Below are positions 12,001 through 27,000 of a stretch of 64,000 bases of DNA, piece by piece. The translations under genes and the position numbers were made by a program. A model generated the notes under the pieces. The model worked only from the letters and a program-made list of their open reading frames with translations. It searched no databases and had not been told where the DNA came from. The DNA lies in assembly GCA_902728285.1 (NCBI GenBank), contig CACVBU010000821.1:1413450-1477449 (forward strand), in the 5' to 3' direction. Position 1 is the first letter of the stretch. Every line of letters begins with the position of its first letter. The DNA comes from Clytia hemisphaerica. Its lineage: Eukaryota > Cnidaria > Hydrozoa > Leptothecata > Clytiidae.

Positions 12001-15000
12001 TCTTAAGTAGAATTTCCTAACCATTTTTTGTTAGCTGTTTGGTTAATTTGTTAGAAATATTAATTTGTTAAAAATATTCTTTTAGGGTGTAGTATTAAAC
12101 CATATTGTATTCAAAATATTCATATATCTAAGACTTATCTTTGGGGAATAAATATTGAAGTGGAAAACTTTCTGATTTTTTCGTTTTTAAAGCCCTGCAT
12201 ATAAAATGGAGTTTCCATAACTCGAACACACATGGGAACTGAAATCTGTTCGATTTAAATTATAGAGACTTGTTCTTATAAGAGTTTATTGCACCTAAAG
12301 TGAAAGAACCAAAATAGATTTTTCAGAACAACCCTGCCTTACCGACCCAGTGGAACTTTTTGTATTGTTCCAATCTCTAAAAATCCAGAATTGTCTAGCC
12401 TTAAGTCCAACAAATTCGGATGACGGACTTAAAAGCATTTTTCTAGCTTGAAATATGCTTCGCCAAGTTAGTCCATAAATTTTAAGTTCAATGTATGTAG
12501 TACAACCTTGAGTCCTATAAATGCAGTTTGAAAGCCTCTGGAAAAACGAAAAACCCTTTTAGCTACATAAAATATCTCCAACACCTCCATGATATGGAAA
12601 AAATGAGCTCCTAGCATTATTGAATGAAACCTTTGCAAAAGTCGAGTATATCGAAATGGAGAAAAATGGACTTCTTCAGGCTGTTTTGAATTAATATACA
12701 GCAAAATGTTTTTCTATGTTGAGGAGGTTCTTTTTTAGGAGAGGTGACCTAGAATTGTCTTTTTAATTTTTCAGGACCTCTCAAATTTTTTGAAAGCCCT
12801 GGATTTTCGATCTCATTTTACTGACTAACTAGTATTTTCCACCCTATTTTACTGACCACATTGGATTTTTAGACTCCAAAAACCGGACCATAGATTAGCC
12901 CATTCCTCTAACCACCACCTTCTATAAATTATTGGACCCACGGTTAGTCTTCCTACTTCCTACTATCAACTTCTCAGAAAATAGGAGCTCAAAAGATATC
13001 TGAGGGATATGCGACTTTCAATATACCGCTATGCTGATAATTCAATTTTAAAGAGCTTGACAAACATGCTCTACAAGTTTAAAATTCATAAAAAAACTTC
13101 ATTGTACGGTTATTTTAAACTATAATATTATTGGATTGGATCTTTAAGCCCTTGAAAATAGTTTAAGGGCAACCAACAAGTTGATGTTATAATTGTGGTT
13201 AAAATAGTGAACTAATTATAGTCTCAAAAATCTAGGTCATTATCTGAAAACGACCGTACACTGATTGACTTTGAAGAAAGTAAAATTGGTACAAATTTTG
13301 GTCAACCTAAACGCTTTGGTCAAGAGTTGTTTTAAGGTTTCTCTCGTTAAAACTTTTTTATTTTCCAAAAATCATGTTGCTTGTTGACCGTTGCAATATC
13401 CATTTACCGAAAAACTTACAATTAATCATATACACGTTCTTTTTATAAGAACATCCAAAATTTTTGAAGCCTTGGGATGTTCTTAACGTTTTGAGCTTTA
13501 AGCCTAAAAGTTTTCTTAACATGTTCTTACTTTCGCCATTTTTTGAGTATTTTTGCCCATTTTCCTACGAAATTCGATGTTCTAGAGTCTGCAAAGCGTT
13601 AAAATGTTCTCAACTTGTTCTTAACATTTTGGCCATCGAAGCCTTATGTTCTCATATTGTTTGTTCTTATAAAAAACGTGTACCTGAAACATGAAACACA
13701 AAGTTTGAAAAAAGAAATTTTGATAAATCTTAACTCTAAACACGGGATCTTGACAAAGTCATGAAACTTCAAAATTTACACGCTTTTTTTTTTATAAGAA
13801 TGGTGTTTTTTCATTTCATCATGGATATTCTTAACTTTTTGGCGAAAATCATCCAAAAATATTCTTACGGTATTCTTAGGTTAAGATCGAAATTGGTAAT
13901 CTACAGGTTAAAATGCATTAAAAATGGCATTCTTAGGTTCAGTTGCTAAATTCCATGATGGTGATATTCTTACCATATTCTTAATTTTTTGGCCATTTTC
14001 ATCATGGACATTCTTATAAAGTGTATTCTTATAAAAAAAAAAGCGTGTACAAGATTTGCAATGAACCGAGAAAAAAATAAACTCGTCGACGAAATCCTAT
14101 TAAGTACGCATTTTATCATTAAATTATCATCGTACCTATAATATATAATCACACTTTAAAGGCGGTAAAGGGACTAGGAGTAGTTAGAGTTCGCTATATA
14201 AGCGGGCCCAAACATGAAACAAATCATCAAACTCAAATCAAATCAGGAGTACTCGACTAAAGAAAACAAAAGCTCGAAAACAAACCATGATGAAACTAAT
14301 TTTCTTTCTCTTGGGAGTTGTTTGCTTCCCGCAAACTCAAGCGACAAGATTATGCCGTCAGTGGCCAAAATAGCTAGAAGATTTTAAATGGTCCCACAAT
14401 GGACCCATCGGAGGAATGCAGTGCATACACATCAAAGAAGACGGAGACGAAAAGTGGAAGAATAATTATTTATGTCACAAATTGCATCCCAACTTCATGC
14501 CTTTATATTGGTCGTGGCATCAGAGTAACGGTATGTTTCTCAGACTTCTTTATTTTTTTTACCAAATTTGACGGTATAATTCGTATCAGGCTATTTCAGA
14601 ACCCCCTTATTAAAGTGATTATAATAATGTTCAGAGGAGAGGAATGCCCTCAAAAATCCTGGAAAATCCAACGAGCTTAGTGATATTTATAAAAAATCTA
14701 TACGGTCTCTTTCAAATAGGCAAAATCTCAGGGGAGGTTTCTTCAGACGAAAATCCAAAGGCTCTAGATGGAAATATTTTTCCAAAAATCCAGGGATCCG
14801 GGGATCCGTGGATTGACTTTCCAAAAAATAATCTCCATTTTTTTTTCCTTTTTTAAACGACTGAGATTAGTACCCTTTAACTGCCGTGCGTAGTCTTTAA
14901 GGTTTGACTTATTTTCCACGGAAAAAATGAAGATGCGACCTATTTGCCAGTTGTTGGAAAAAATATCAGAAGTATAATATAAGTGTTGAAAAATGTATAA

Positions 15001-18000
15001 TTATGAAAAAACATCTTTGAAATATATTTTAATTATTCAACTGTGCTATTTAATGAAATCTAGTTCAAAATCGAACTTTCAATAAACTTAAAAAAAACCA
15101 CGGCAAAGAAATCGAAAGTGCCCATGTGGGTATATGCCGACATGACCGACATGAGCATAAGGGGTTAGTAAAATCTATTTGATTTTTACAAAAAGTTTCA
15201 ATGTACATCTTTTAATCTTAGTGCCAAGCCACGATACTTGGAGGTGCATTCGAGTAAATGAATATACTGGCGGTGCAGCGTGGATGGATAATTATCTTTG
15301 TGTGACCAAGTGACAGTCCCTATCTTTTTGAATGGTCGACCTGCTGGACCACTCCGAACAAAGAAGTGTATCCAATGGACTGAACCAGAACAACCAAAAG
15401 ATAAAAATTGGGAAAATAATTATCTATGTGCTGATGAATATCCAATCAAGAAGAAAACATGCTGGGTAAAGTCATAAAGTGATGCAAGTGGCTCTAGGCA
15501 CGGCCTAGAAATTGAGCTTGTTTATAAGTTTTGATAATTTTTATTATAAGATAAGCTTTATATTATTTCTTTAACACACTTTTTTTATAGCAGCATCCAA
15601 ATTTTTTGAAGCCTTTGGATGTTCTTAACTTTTTGAGTTTTAAGCCTAAAAATGTTCTTAACATGTTCTTATTTTCACAATTTTTTGAGCATTTTTGCAT
15701 ATTTTTCTTAGAAACGGTTGATTTAGAGTCGGCAAAGCCTTAAAATGTTCTTAACTTGTTCTTAACATTTCGGCCATCGAAGCCTAATGTTCTTACATAA
15801 TTTGTGTTTTGTAATTAAAAAACGTGTGTCACGTCAAACTCTTTTGCAGTCCCAATTTTCACAATCTAAACATAGTCGAGTGTAGTACACGTTTTTTTTT
15901 TATAAGAACGTCAAAAATTTTCGAAGCCTTCGGATGTTCTTAGTTTTTTGGATTTGAAGCCTAAAAATGTTCTTAAAATGTTCTTATTTTCAGCATTTTT
16001 TTAGCATTTTGATGTAATTTCTTAAGAAATTGCATGTTTTTAAGTCTCCAAAGCCTTAGTATGTTCTTATAAAAAAAAACGTGTATGCTGTCAGAACTAG
16101 AATAAAGGTTAGGGTTTTTGATTTTCAATGCAGTATTGAACTTGTGGTTTGTCGGTTGGGGTCATGGGACCATGGATCTTTCCTCCTCAACATTATGGCT
16201 AATCCCCTGGAACTGTATACCTTCTTAATCTTGGGCTAATTTCATCATGAAAAATTCTAACAGAGAACATTTCCATTTTTTAAAATATGCGTGTATTTCA
16301 ATCTTATTTTTTTCATTATTTTTGTAGTTTGTTCTTATTATATTGTTAAAAACTGATCTTTGCGGAAATTTTCGAATTCATTTCTCTAAATTCCACAAGT
16401 TTCCTATAATCGGAAGAACTAGATTTCTAATTCGAGCAACTCTAGCACCCTATGTAACAATCCATTGGAAACTTTCTGGCCAAAGTTTTCGTCCCGGTGG
16501 AAAAAATATCCTACAATTTGACCCCCACTAGATAATTCACTTTGTTTTCATCCCCTATTTTAAAAAATTGCCCTATAAAACAATCCCCATTTGACTTTCT
16601 GACCTGAGAACAATAGAATTCCTATCCCATTGAGATTTCGATAGAAATTTTCACCCCACTGAGAGAAGAAGCTCTACATTTTAAGAAAAACTAAGAGATA
16701 TCTGCGAAACGGTAATGTTTTTGCAAGATGCAGGTAAAATCATTATTCTTAATTCTAATCATAGCGGCTATAAGTTAGGGTACTGTCATGGTTGATTTAT
16801 GATCTACCATTTTATAGCTATTGCTATAGTAACCAACTCTATAGCCATCTTAATAAGCATAATAATTACATTACGTCTTGGTTTGGAACGAGGAAGCTGC
16901 CAATGAGTCGATTGAAAGATGTCCCTTGTGTTAGGCTATGAGGAAGCTACAGGCATCTCTCGACATTCTAAGTCGATCGTTCGTTTCATGATCTGGAAGG
17001 CAAATTGTATTAGAATACGTTTTCAATCTCTAATTGTTTTGCGTAAGGTAATCAAGAAGCCAACCACGGTTTTGTCACTTATTACATCTAGTGTCAGTTA
17101 ATGCTTGTGCCTTGATAACTTAAAATAAATGCCTAAAAGGATTTCCCCTTCTTCCAGCGTTAGATTCTAGATTCGATACCAAACACAAATCTATTGTTAT
17201 CAGAGAGACAATATCCCTTGTCCCCGAGACAGCACGTTGTACATTCAGGATTTGATTTATTTCTGTCTTAACCTGTTAAAAGAACAAATATAGCCGTTTG
17301 AATAATCAGTACATATTTTTGCCGTCAATTTTTAAAACTCCTTGTTGTTACTAACTTTTCGGGTTTTAAGTTCAAAAAGGATTCTCAACTTTTTCTTATT
17401 TCAGCAGTTTAAGAGCATTTTAGTGGAATCTTTATTGAATTTAAATTTTTCAGATCCCGCACTAATGTAGTTTGTTCTTATAAAAAAACGTGTAGGAAAA
17501 TAAAATACGACTTTGTGTAATAAATCTTATCGGGGTTTTTGATTTTTCTAAAAAAGCGATGCAATGGGGGATTATTTCGGGGGTATTACAATATAAATCT
17601 CTTAGGAATTCCTCGAGGGAATTCTATTGTAATACCCCCGAAACAATCCTACAATGCATCGTTGTTTTAGAAAAATCAAAAACTCAAATAAGGGATATTT
17701 ATTCTTAACATTTTTCATCAAGGACATGATAGGTGGATGTGAATACTGTAATTATCACACACAAAAAAATATTAGTCAGACGTCACAACCTAATTAGAAT
17801 CTAATTTCAAAGAGGAAAAAACATTGGAAATCTTCTTGACAAATCTTAAATTTTGTTTTGGATACAAAAAAACAAAAACAACAAAAAGAAGAGAATAGAA
17901 ACACAACTTGATTCTTATGTTAGTCACTTGAGGTTTCAAAAATGAATCTTTCAATCCTTTTAAAATGATTTGAAGAAATGACCCTGAATTGGGTTGTTCT

Positions 18001-21000
18001 TAAAATGTTCTGAAGCTTTTGGCATCGAAGACTAAAATCTCTAAGTTTTCTTCATGAAATTATTCATTTAAATTTATTCATTCAAATAACATCCATTTTG
18101 AAAGTAGATCAGTCGGTCGTTAGTGCTTTTTCCACCTCATCGACCGCCGGAGGCGGTTTCTTTTATAGTGGTACGCTAATCTCGTTTTGCCTTGGCTCGT
18201 TACTTTGTCTACCATTTTACTTTCGAGTTTTTTAACTAGATTACCCAGGTGTTTCTCTTTTTTTTCGCTGAATGTCTTTTATTCGGAATTGAATAATCGA
18301 GACATGAAAAATGACTATGTTGTAATCTGTTTTCAATGAATAATCTAAAATGTACTGGAGATGACATGTAGGCGCTAATATTGTGCGCGCGCTCTTTCGC
18401 GAGCGTGATGCATAATGGAAGGCGGTCGTTTCAGTGTGGTTTAGATCCACACTGTGACCTAGTTATATCATTAACATATCGTTATACAAGTTTTTAAGTA
18501 CAAACTATATAAAAACATAAGGTTTCGATGGCCAAAATATTAAGAACAAGTTAAGAACATTTCAAGGCTTTGCAGACTCTAAAGCACCCGATTTCTTATA
18601 AAAATAAACAAAAATAATCAAAAAATGGCGAAAATAAGAACATGTCTTAAAAACATTTTTAGGCTTAAAACTAAAAAAGCTAAGAACATCCGAAGTCTTC
18701 AAAAATTTTGGATGCTCTTATAAAAAAACGTGTATTTCATTTCCTGGTAGTCACGTAGGTAGTTAATCACATTATGAAATGAGATTTACCGACATTTTTT
18801 TTAAATCAAAATAAAAATCTTTTTCAGGAATGAGGATACTGGGTTGTGCTTCAACAATGCACCATCGGTAATGCAAAGGAAGGTAGGCGTTTTTTATAAG
18901 AGCAAACTATATAAGAACACAAGCCAGAACGCTGATTGGACCTACCTGATGATTTAAAGTTAGAGAAAGTAGGGAGAAAGTAGGAAAGTTTAATAGAGAA
19001 GAAACGCCTAGGAAAAGTTTATCGTATAGTGAGAAAAAAGTTTAGGATAATAGAATCGTTTCGGTTCGTTAAGGAAATTTAAACTCTGAAAATATAAAAA
19101 AAAAAGAAGTTCGCGCTAATTCTTACGAAAGAAAGAAAACGTAAGAGCAACAAAGGTCAGAGCAAAGTGAAGGTTCCTTATAAAAAAAAAACGTGTAGCC
19201 TAAGAATCTTCTCAATAGACCGGAAAAATTGTTCGAGGTTATGGAGATCATCGAGTTGAGGAGGTTCGAGTTATGGAAAGTCGACTGTAGTTTAAAGAAA
19301 AGATCGTGAAAAAAGAATGGACGAGCGAATGTTTTCCTAGTGGTCTTCGGCTCTTCCGGCGATTTCTGAGGAATTATGGATACTAGAATCAGAGAGACAA
19401 TATCCGATACTAGAATAATTAGTTCAATTGAAAATCAAAAAAAGCTAAATGTCATCGGTATGTAAAAACTGGTTTTCCGGTAAATTTCTAGCATTTTTTT
19501 CGGCCGGGCGACCGTCATATTTCGGGCATAACTTTTTTGCACCTTTTGTGCCAAAAATCAGAAACAATTAATGAGCAAATCTCGAGAAAAGCTGGTAACA
19601 GACGGACAGACGGACAAACGAACGGACAAAATTTAATTTATAGGACCTCCAGGTAGGTCCAAAAAGGCTTGGATGGCCAAAATATTTTAAGAACAAGTTA
19701 AGAACATTTTAAGGCTTTGCTGACCCTAAATTTCCCGATTTCTAAGTAAAATGACAAAAATACTTACAAAATGGTGAAAATAAGAACATGTTAAGATCAT
19801 TTTTAGTCCTAAAACTCAAAAATTAATAACAAAAGAGGCTTAAAAAATTTGAATGTTCTTATAAAAAAACGTGCAGAACATAATAGCTATGGTGTGTACG
19901 GTTGTGGGTTCAACCTTCCAGTAGAGTAATGACAAAACTAGATTCTAATTTAAATAACATTTTAATGGTCATTATGTATATATTTTTCGTGTAAACAATA
20001 TTTCGACCTGCTTGGTGCAGGTCTTCGTCAGGTCTAAACAATACAAACGGTTGAATTATAATCTACATTCGTATCAAAAGTATGACACTAAAGGCAAAAC
20101 TAGATTCGTCTTTGCCTACTCAACAATGTAATTTAAAGAGAAAGGGCTTCACTTTGGCACAACCAAAAGCGAAAGAATGGCCTCAATCTACGGTAGCAAG
20201 ACTTACTTAAACAATACAGGGTGTCCCTAATTAAAGTATCGCGTCGAAACACAACTATGAGTAGAAACTTTTATGTGTGTATTCATTATTCATTATTAGC
20301 GATAACACACACAAACCTTTCTACTCAATAGCATGTTCAAACTCGATACTTTAATTAGGGACACCCTGTACAGAGTTTTTTGTGAAAAATCGAGGCGACC
20401 TATTGTTTATAATACTGCCGTGGACATGAAACACTCAGTTTTGGTTCAAGTGCGTTAATCCGGCACGAACCACTAGGGAGCAAGGCCAGCACACTCTCAC
20501 CTCATCCACAGTGTATTGAATTTCAGTCACCGGCTGGCTCCGGATAGATGTTATACACATTATGGTACACACTTGAGCTGACAACAAATAAAAAACCGCT
20601 TTTTTAAATCAACAAGGAAATAACAATCAGCACGCGGAACGCAATCAATTATTTAATTCTTTGCATCGACTTTTATTGTTCTTTTCAAACCGTTACACAT
20701 CAAATAAAGCAATTACTTTTTTCCCCGGTACCGTAACTTAATTTCGTAACAGGAATTATTCAAAACGACAAAAATAATCTTCTAAAATAGACCAATGAGA
20801 GAAACGCTTTTTAATTTCTTCAAGTGTTATAGGTTTTCTCTAAAAACTATAAATTAAAAAGATGTATAAAAACGACTTCAGTATAGATCTGTTATTCAAT
20901 TCAATAGTGTAGTATGAAGAAAGGAGATCAGTATATATCAAGACTCTGGATATAAGAATAACACACAGCTAAGATGATGTCGATCAACATCAATTATCAA

Positions 21001-24000
21001 ACTTGAAGAGAAAATATTTCAATGAAGAAACTAGGATCGTTTTGGGTCGAGCTTTTTCTTTAAAGGGTTTATCACCATTTTCAATCGTTTAGAAAACTAC
21101 GAATGAAAATCTTCCTGGAAATACTTTTCTCCAAACAAGAAATCTAATCATATAAAACTTATTAATTTGTCATTGCTTTAACGAAAACGTCGTACGTTGT
21201 TTTACACTTCAATTTACGCCAAACTAAGGCTGGGTAAAAGTTAAATCTTTATAACTCCTATAATCTAGAATGTTTTCTAGTCTTTTAATAAAAAATGCCT
21301 GATAAACCAGTTTCCCTAGCTTGAAATTTCCATAATTCGAATAAATTTCCACTGTATATTTTCAATTTTACTTTAGACAAAATGTTGAAGATTATTTTCA
21401 TTCTCGGATATTGTGTACTCTGTTCAAACGCTTTCTGTGATCCGTTTCCTGAGTGGCCAGCAAATTTCCAATGGTCCGAAAACGGCGAAATCACTGGGAT
21501 GACTTGTACCGCGATCACCGAAGAAGACGAACCTCAACCTCAATGGGATAATAATTTCTTCTGTGTTAGTAATGACATCGGGATGGAATGGAGTTCTACT
21601 GGTAAGACAAACATTTTTTCCACCTTGACCGAAAAGGCAGAGTATAAATTCAAATTGAATAGCAGTTTTATGCTCTTCGAAAAGAATAGAATATTCAGGA
21701 GTAGAATAATAATCAACAAGAAACAAGTGATACTTTTATGGACCTACCTGGTTATGCATTTAACACATATATAATTGATATCTACGTGAGCATGAACGTT
21801 AAACAATCATTCAGAACACAAATAGTTACGATTTATTAAAATTAGTCGTTTGTTTCTTATAAAAAAAACGTTTAGAAACCAAAATTTTATGCTCTTGAAA
21901 TATTCTTTTATATTCAAGACTTCGTGAGCATAAAAAGACATCTATCTCATCAAAAAATTGAGTAATTTGGCTAAGAACATTGATGTATGCTTATTAATAG
22001 TGATTCTTATAGATAAAGATGCGTTTTTGAGCTGAAAAGTCTTTTTACAAAAATCTGCTTGACCCATCTTTTACCTATTTTCATGCAAAAAATCAGAAAA
22101 AAACAACGATGTCCAAAAAACCCTTTTTTTAGCCGTTTTTTGGCCCAAATTCGTCCAAAAACATTTTTTTTTCGAAAATCGGGCTCAGTCACATTCGAGG
22201 GTTTATAGTTATGCATCTTTGTGCAAAAAATCATAAAGAATGAAAGAGCCAATCTCGAGAAAAGCTAACACCTAAGTAATTGATAATGTGCTTATAAAAA
22301 AATATCGAATTTGGCCAGTTTTTCTATAAAAACACGCCAAGCAACCAAAATTTCATGTTTAAACACACATATGCTTCAAAAATAAGCCCTCGTGAGCAAA
22401 AAAAACATCTATCTCATAAAAAAATTGAGTAGTTTGACTAAGAACATTAATGTATGCTTATTAATAGTGATTCTTATAGATAAACATGCGTTTTTTAAGC
22501 CAAATAAATTTTTTTGCAAAAATCTGCTTGAGCCATCTTTTACCTATGATGGTACCCTACTTTCATGCAAAAAATCAGAAAAAATCAATGATCCAATTTT
22601 TCACAAAGTCCAAAAAACCCATTTTTTAGCCGTTTTTTGGCCCAAATTTGCCCAAAAAAATTTGTTTACGAAAATCAGGCTCCGTCACATTTTGGCCACC
22701 ACCGTTTTGCACCTTTGTACCAAAAATCAAATGATTCCTATGATTCAATCTCGAGAAAAGCTGGTAACGAACGGACGAACGGACAGAGGTGAATTTATAG
22801 GACCTCCACCCCACCGGGCAGGTCCAAAAATCAAAAGATATACAAAAGATGAGAAATAAAGAATTAAAAAAAAAACAGCTTCTCGAACGACTATAGTCCA
22901 ACCTTTTAAGGTAAGAGGGAGAAACGGGTCATAATTTTGATTTCAGTTGATATAAATAGTTGGTATTGGTAGTAGTCAAGCAGCAAAGCAAACTCATTTC
23001 TTTTTATTTTCTTTTTCACATTTAGGTCCCATAGCCGACAAGCGATGTACAAGAATTGTCGAACCTAATGACCCGCATGGCTGGGATGATAACTACCTTT
23101 GTGTACCTCATTGGAGTCCGTACATCTTTGAATGGTCATTTTCTGGCCAAATCACTGGCAAAGATTGTATCCAGTGGACGGGATCCCAGCCAGTCGGACA
23201 TCGTTGGGACAACAATTATTTGTGTGCAGACACATTCCCTATTGACAATCATATCACGGCACCATAAAAAAAACATCATCGAACGCAGTGAAAAAAGATG
23301 GGGAAGAGTTCAAATTTGTTTATTTTTTGATTTTGATGAAATTCTATTTTATCAGTAGGATGGACAAATTTATTTTGTTAAATAATCTACTTTCTTTATA
23401 TTGTTGGGTTTAAAATCTTTTAAAAAGTGAACAGGTTCGTTAAAATTTTAAATAAATAGTCAACTCTCTTTAATTCGAACCATTATGATTCGAATTTTTC
23501 TGCAATTCGAACTAAAATATTAGTTCCTTCAGTTGGGAGTGGTATAATATAAAATACTCTCTATAAAGTCCGGTCTCTACTTGCGCGCGCTGCAATCGCT
23601 CTTCTTCGAGCAAAGCTTCCACGCTATTGGTCAAAAAAAAAATGAAGCAACTCCATTGGTGCGAGATGACGTAACGAACGCTTCCAAGCGCGCGCTGCGT
23701 TTTTATGACGTAATCTTTTCTCCAAGCAAAAATGATTGAAGCCAAAGTTGCGATCGCAGCGCGCGCAAAGTGGAGACCGGCTTTAATTCAAACCATCCTC
23801 TATTTCAATGACAGTCTGAACAGAGTCCTTCTCGTTCGAACTCAACTTAGCCAGAGTGTAATTTAAGAAATTGCTAATTATTTTTATTACATTTTATTAA
23901 ATTTAATGTTATTATTTAACTAAGGCATTAATTATTACTAATTTAAATTAAAAAAGAAAAGTGTCATCAAAATTATGCTTCGTATACTTTAAATTTAACA

Positions 24001-27000
24001 CCTCCTGTCTCCTCCGAGCAAGGACTTTAAGACTTTAAGAATTATCATTCAAATAAAACCTTAAAAATTGAAGTTCAAAAGCTTTCTTTCGAATTCAAAC
24101 TATAATTTAAGATACTGATGAAGCAATGACGAGGAGAGAGTTTCCTCATTGTATAATTATCAATTTTTGCTCTGCAGTTTTCATAGAAAGTCTTCTGGAT
24201 AAATATTATCGACATTTTTCCGTTAGAATCCCCACCTTTCAGATGCCCGAATAGCTAAACAAGTTATTGCAGTGTGGAGTCCCTATAAATCGAATACACA
24301 CGGGGAACACAAATATGTTCGAGTTAAGGAAATTTGGAGCTATGGAGGTATATAAGGCATTATTAACTGAAGGGACCATGAAACTTGTTCATGAGAAATT
24401 AAAGTCAAAGAGATTCCACTGTAATTTGATTCATATCATGTTCTTTTTTACCTCGAACTTTCGCGTTTGAAACAGAGACACGTGTCTTTTTATAAGAGCA
24501 AACTATAAAAGAATATAACGCTTTGATTGACAAAAATACCATGAGTATAGCGTCAGCCTGGGTTTAAGTCCCAGGCAAAAAATGCCCCCCCCTGAGTTTT
24601 AAGTTCTACCCAAATATTCATGAAATTTTTGGTAGCCCCCAGGGCTTTCGACCCTCGACACTTAACACTTAAAAGTTTGTTCCACAAAAAAAAGGATTAT
24701 TCAATTTTAATTGTGTTGCAGTTCAAAGGTTAAGATAAAATATTTTGCTCATTTTATATAAAAATATTGGGCTGCAGGCGAAAGTCTTTCAGCTTCATGA
24801 GCTTTGAGTAATTGAATCCCACCTTCGAAAAGCGTACGAAAACGTACGTGGGAGGAGGGGGGTAAATCAAGAAATGTACGTACGATTTGCATTTTTTTTC
24901 AAGCTTTTTCTTAACTTTCTATTTGAAAAATCAAAATACAAGAAACCTTGGAACCCATCTTACTGTTATCTATATTATATCAACCTATGATAATCTTGAA
25001 GTTTCTTTAACTATGTATTGTATGTATTGTCTTGAAAAATTTATATCATTAAAATCAAGAGCGAACTTGCGTCAGTCAATTTCTGTTATAATTTAAATTT
25101 TTCTCCGAGGGGGGGGGGACTCTCAAAGCGTACGCAGAAGGGGGTATTCTCAAAGCGCACGCGAGCGTACAAGGGGAGGGTCGAATTTTAATTACTTTGG
25201 AGTGTACGTACTTTTTGAATGGTTCCATGTCGATATTATAGGTTCATGTTTTTTACGTTGCTTACAATTACATATTTAATTACATGTCATAGGCATAGAT
25301 AGAGTCAATATTTTATGTGGATAACCCAGTGATCTAATATTTTTAGAAAGTCCTTCGATTGTTTTCACGGAATCCACGGCCAACCGGCCATCTAAGGAAC
25401 TGAATGGAACATTGGAAGGAGTGGAGTATCCACTGGGGTCGGTTTCCAAATGTTCCTATTTCAAAATCATTGAAAGTGTCCCCTTTACGTTGCTTCTTAC
25501 ATTTCTTTTATCATATCTACCTTTTAAAACATGGGTGTGAAAGAAACAACAGGTACTCTACATTAACAATTTTATTTTTGAAACATTGGGCCTGTTGTTG
25601 AAGAACCAGATATTTAAGTGGTCAGTAAGGGCTAACCAACGAGAAAATGTACCAGTCAACAGGAAACAATTATTACAAAGAAAAGGAATTGGAATACGAA
25701 AATAAATTGTCTTGTCATAACCTAATTAATTTTTTCGGCACCGGCTTTAATAAGTAGATGTGAACAATCATAATTCACCAAGCGTTTCATTGTAAGAATA
25801 AAGTCTTCTTAAAAGAAGAGCAATCTGAGGAAATGCAAATAAGATTTGATTATTTACACTGTGGTTTAACTCACTAAAAATTACCAAACAGACACAGTTT
25901 AAGTTTAATCAGTTCAACCATGGTGTTTTGATTTTAAACATTTTTGGCGTTGTGTTGTGGCAAAGAGCGGAGAACAATGAGATCAATCCAAAGAAAGTTT
26001 TTTCCAAAGGCTTCCAGATTAAACATTTAAGAACATTATAGAACATAACACTGCATTTATAGAACAAAATACTAAGAATAGGAACACTTTAATATAAGAA
26101 CATTCAAAGACTACAAAATTTTGATGTTGTTATAAAAAATGCGAACCTTATTACTTACAGACGAACGTAAATGATAATCCAAAAAAAAAAAAAAAGATTT
26201 ATAATTAGCGCAACAGGAAAAGACACGTCAGAACGCGGCATCAATTATTTTTTATCCGCGGCAACAATTTTCTTGATACTTTACAAGAATGTTGTTTTTC
26301 CTGGCCATGCAATAATGTGAAATCTTCATAACAGGAACAAAAATAATCTTCTATTCTTTATAGAGGGACCAATGAGAGAGAACTTTGGAAACCCTTCAAA
26401 GATACAAAAATTGTATAACGGATTAAAAAGCTGTATAAGTACGCATGCATGTATCATGGAGCATCAGTTCAAAAGGAAACACGAAAAGACAAAGATCGGT
26501 TTATTGAATTCATCAGACACATAAGGTAAGAAAATGTTGACTTTCTAAATTTCAAAGATGAATAGTAAGTACTGGGGCCAGGGGATAGGCATTGCCTCCT
26601 CAATTTTTTAGAAACCCTAATAATTATGTCTTTTAAACCTCAAAAATATGTTTTTAAACAACGTAGTCTCCTTTAATAAACATTACCCTCTATAAAACCA
26701 CCCTCGCCGATTGTTCTCTCACACAAAAAGCCGCCCGTACCGCCCCCAAACTCAAATATGAAATTTTAACAACGCGTTGGGTATAAGAACAGATGGCTAA
26801 CCCTTTCAAATCAATTCTTACTTTAAAATCACGACACGCTTTTTTATAAGAACTGAAAATTGGCAAAAACCTAAGAACAAATTAAGAACAATCTGAGTCT
26901 CAGATTTCAGAAATTGCGGATAAAGTACTGATTTTAACAGATTTAAACCAATTTTAAGAAACTAAGCGTATTAAGAGCATCATAAGAGCATTTTAAGCCT

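Noticed and set aside
13761-14152. Open frames on both strands
   Set aside because: They fall within MITE family 1 and near-identical frames recur at 7331-7540 because the element recurs.
22392-22859. 155-codon plus-strand open frame in the intron of gene C
   Set aside because: It covers the GGACCTACC element and has no domain or splice support.
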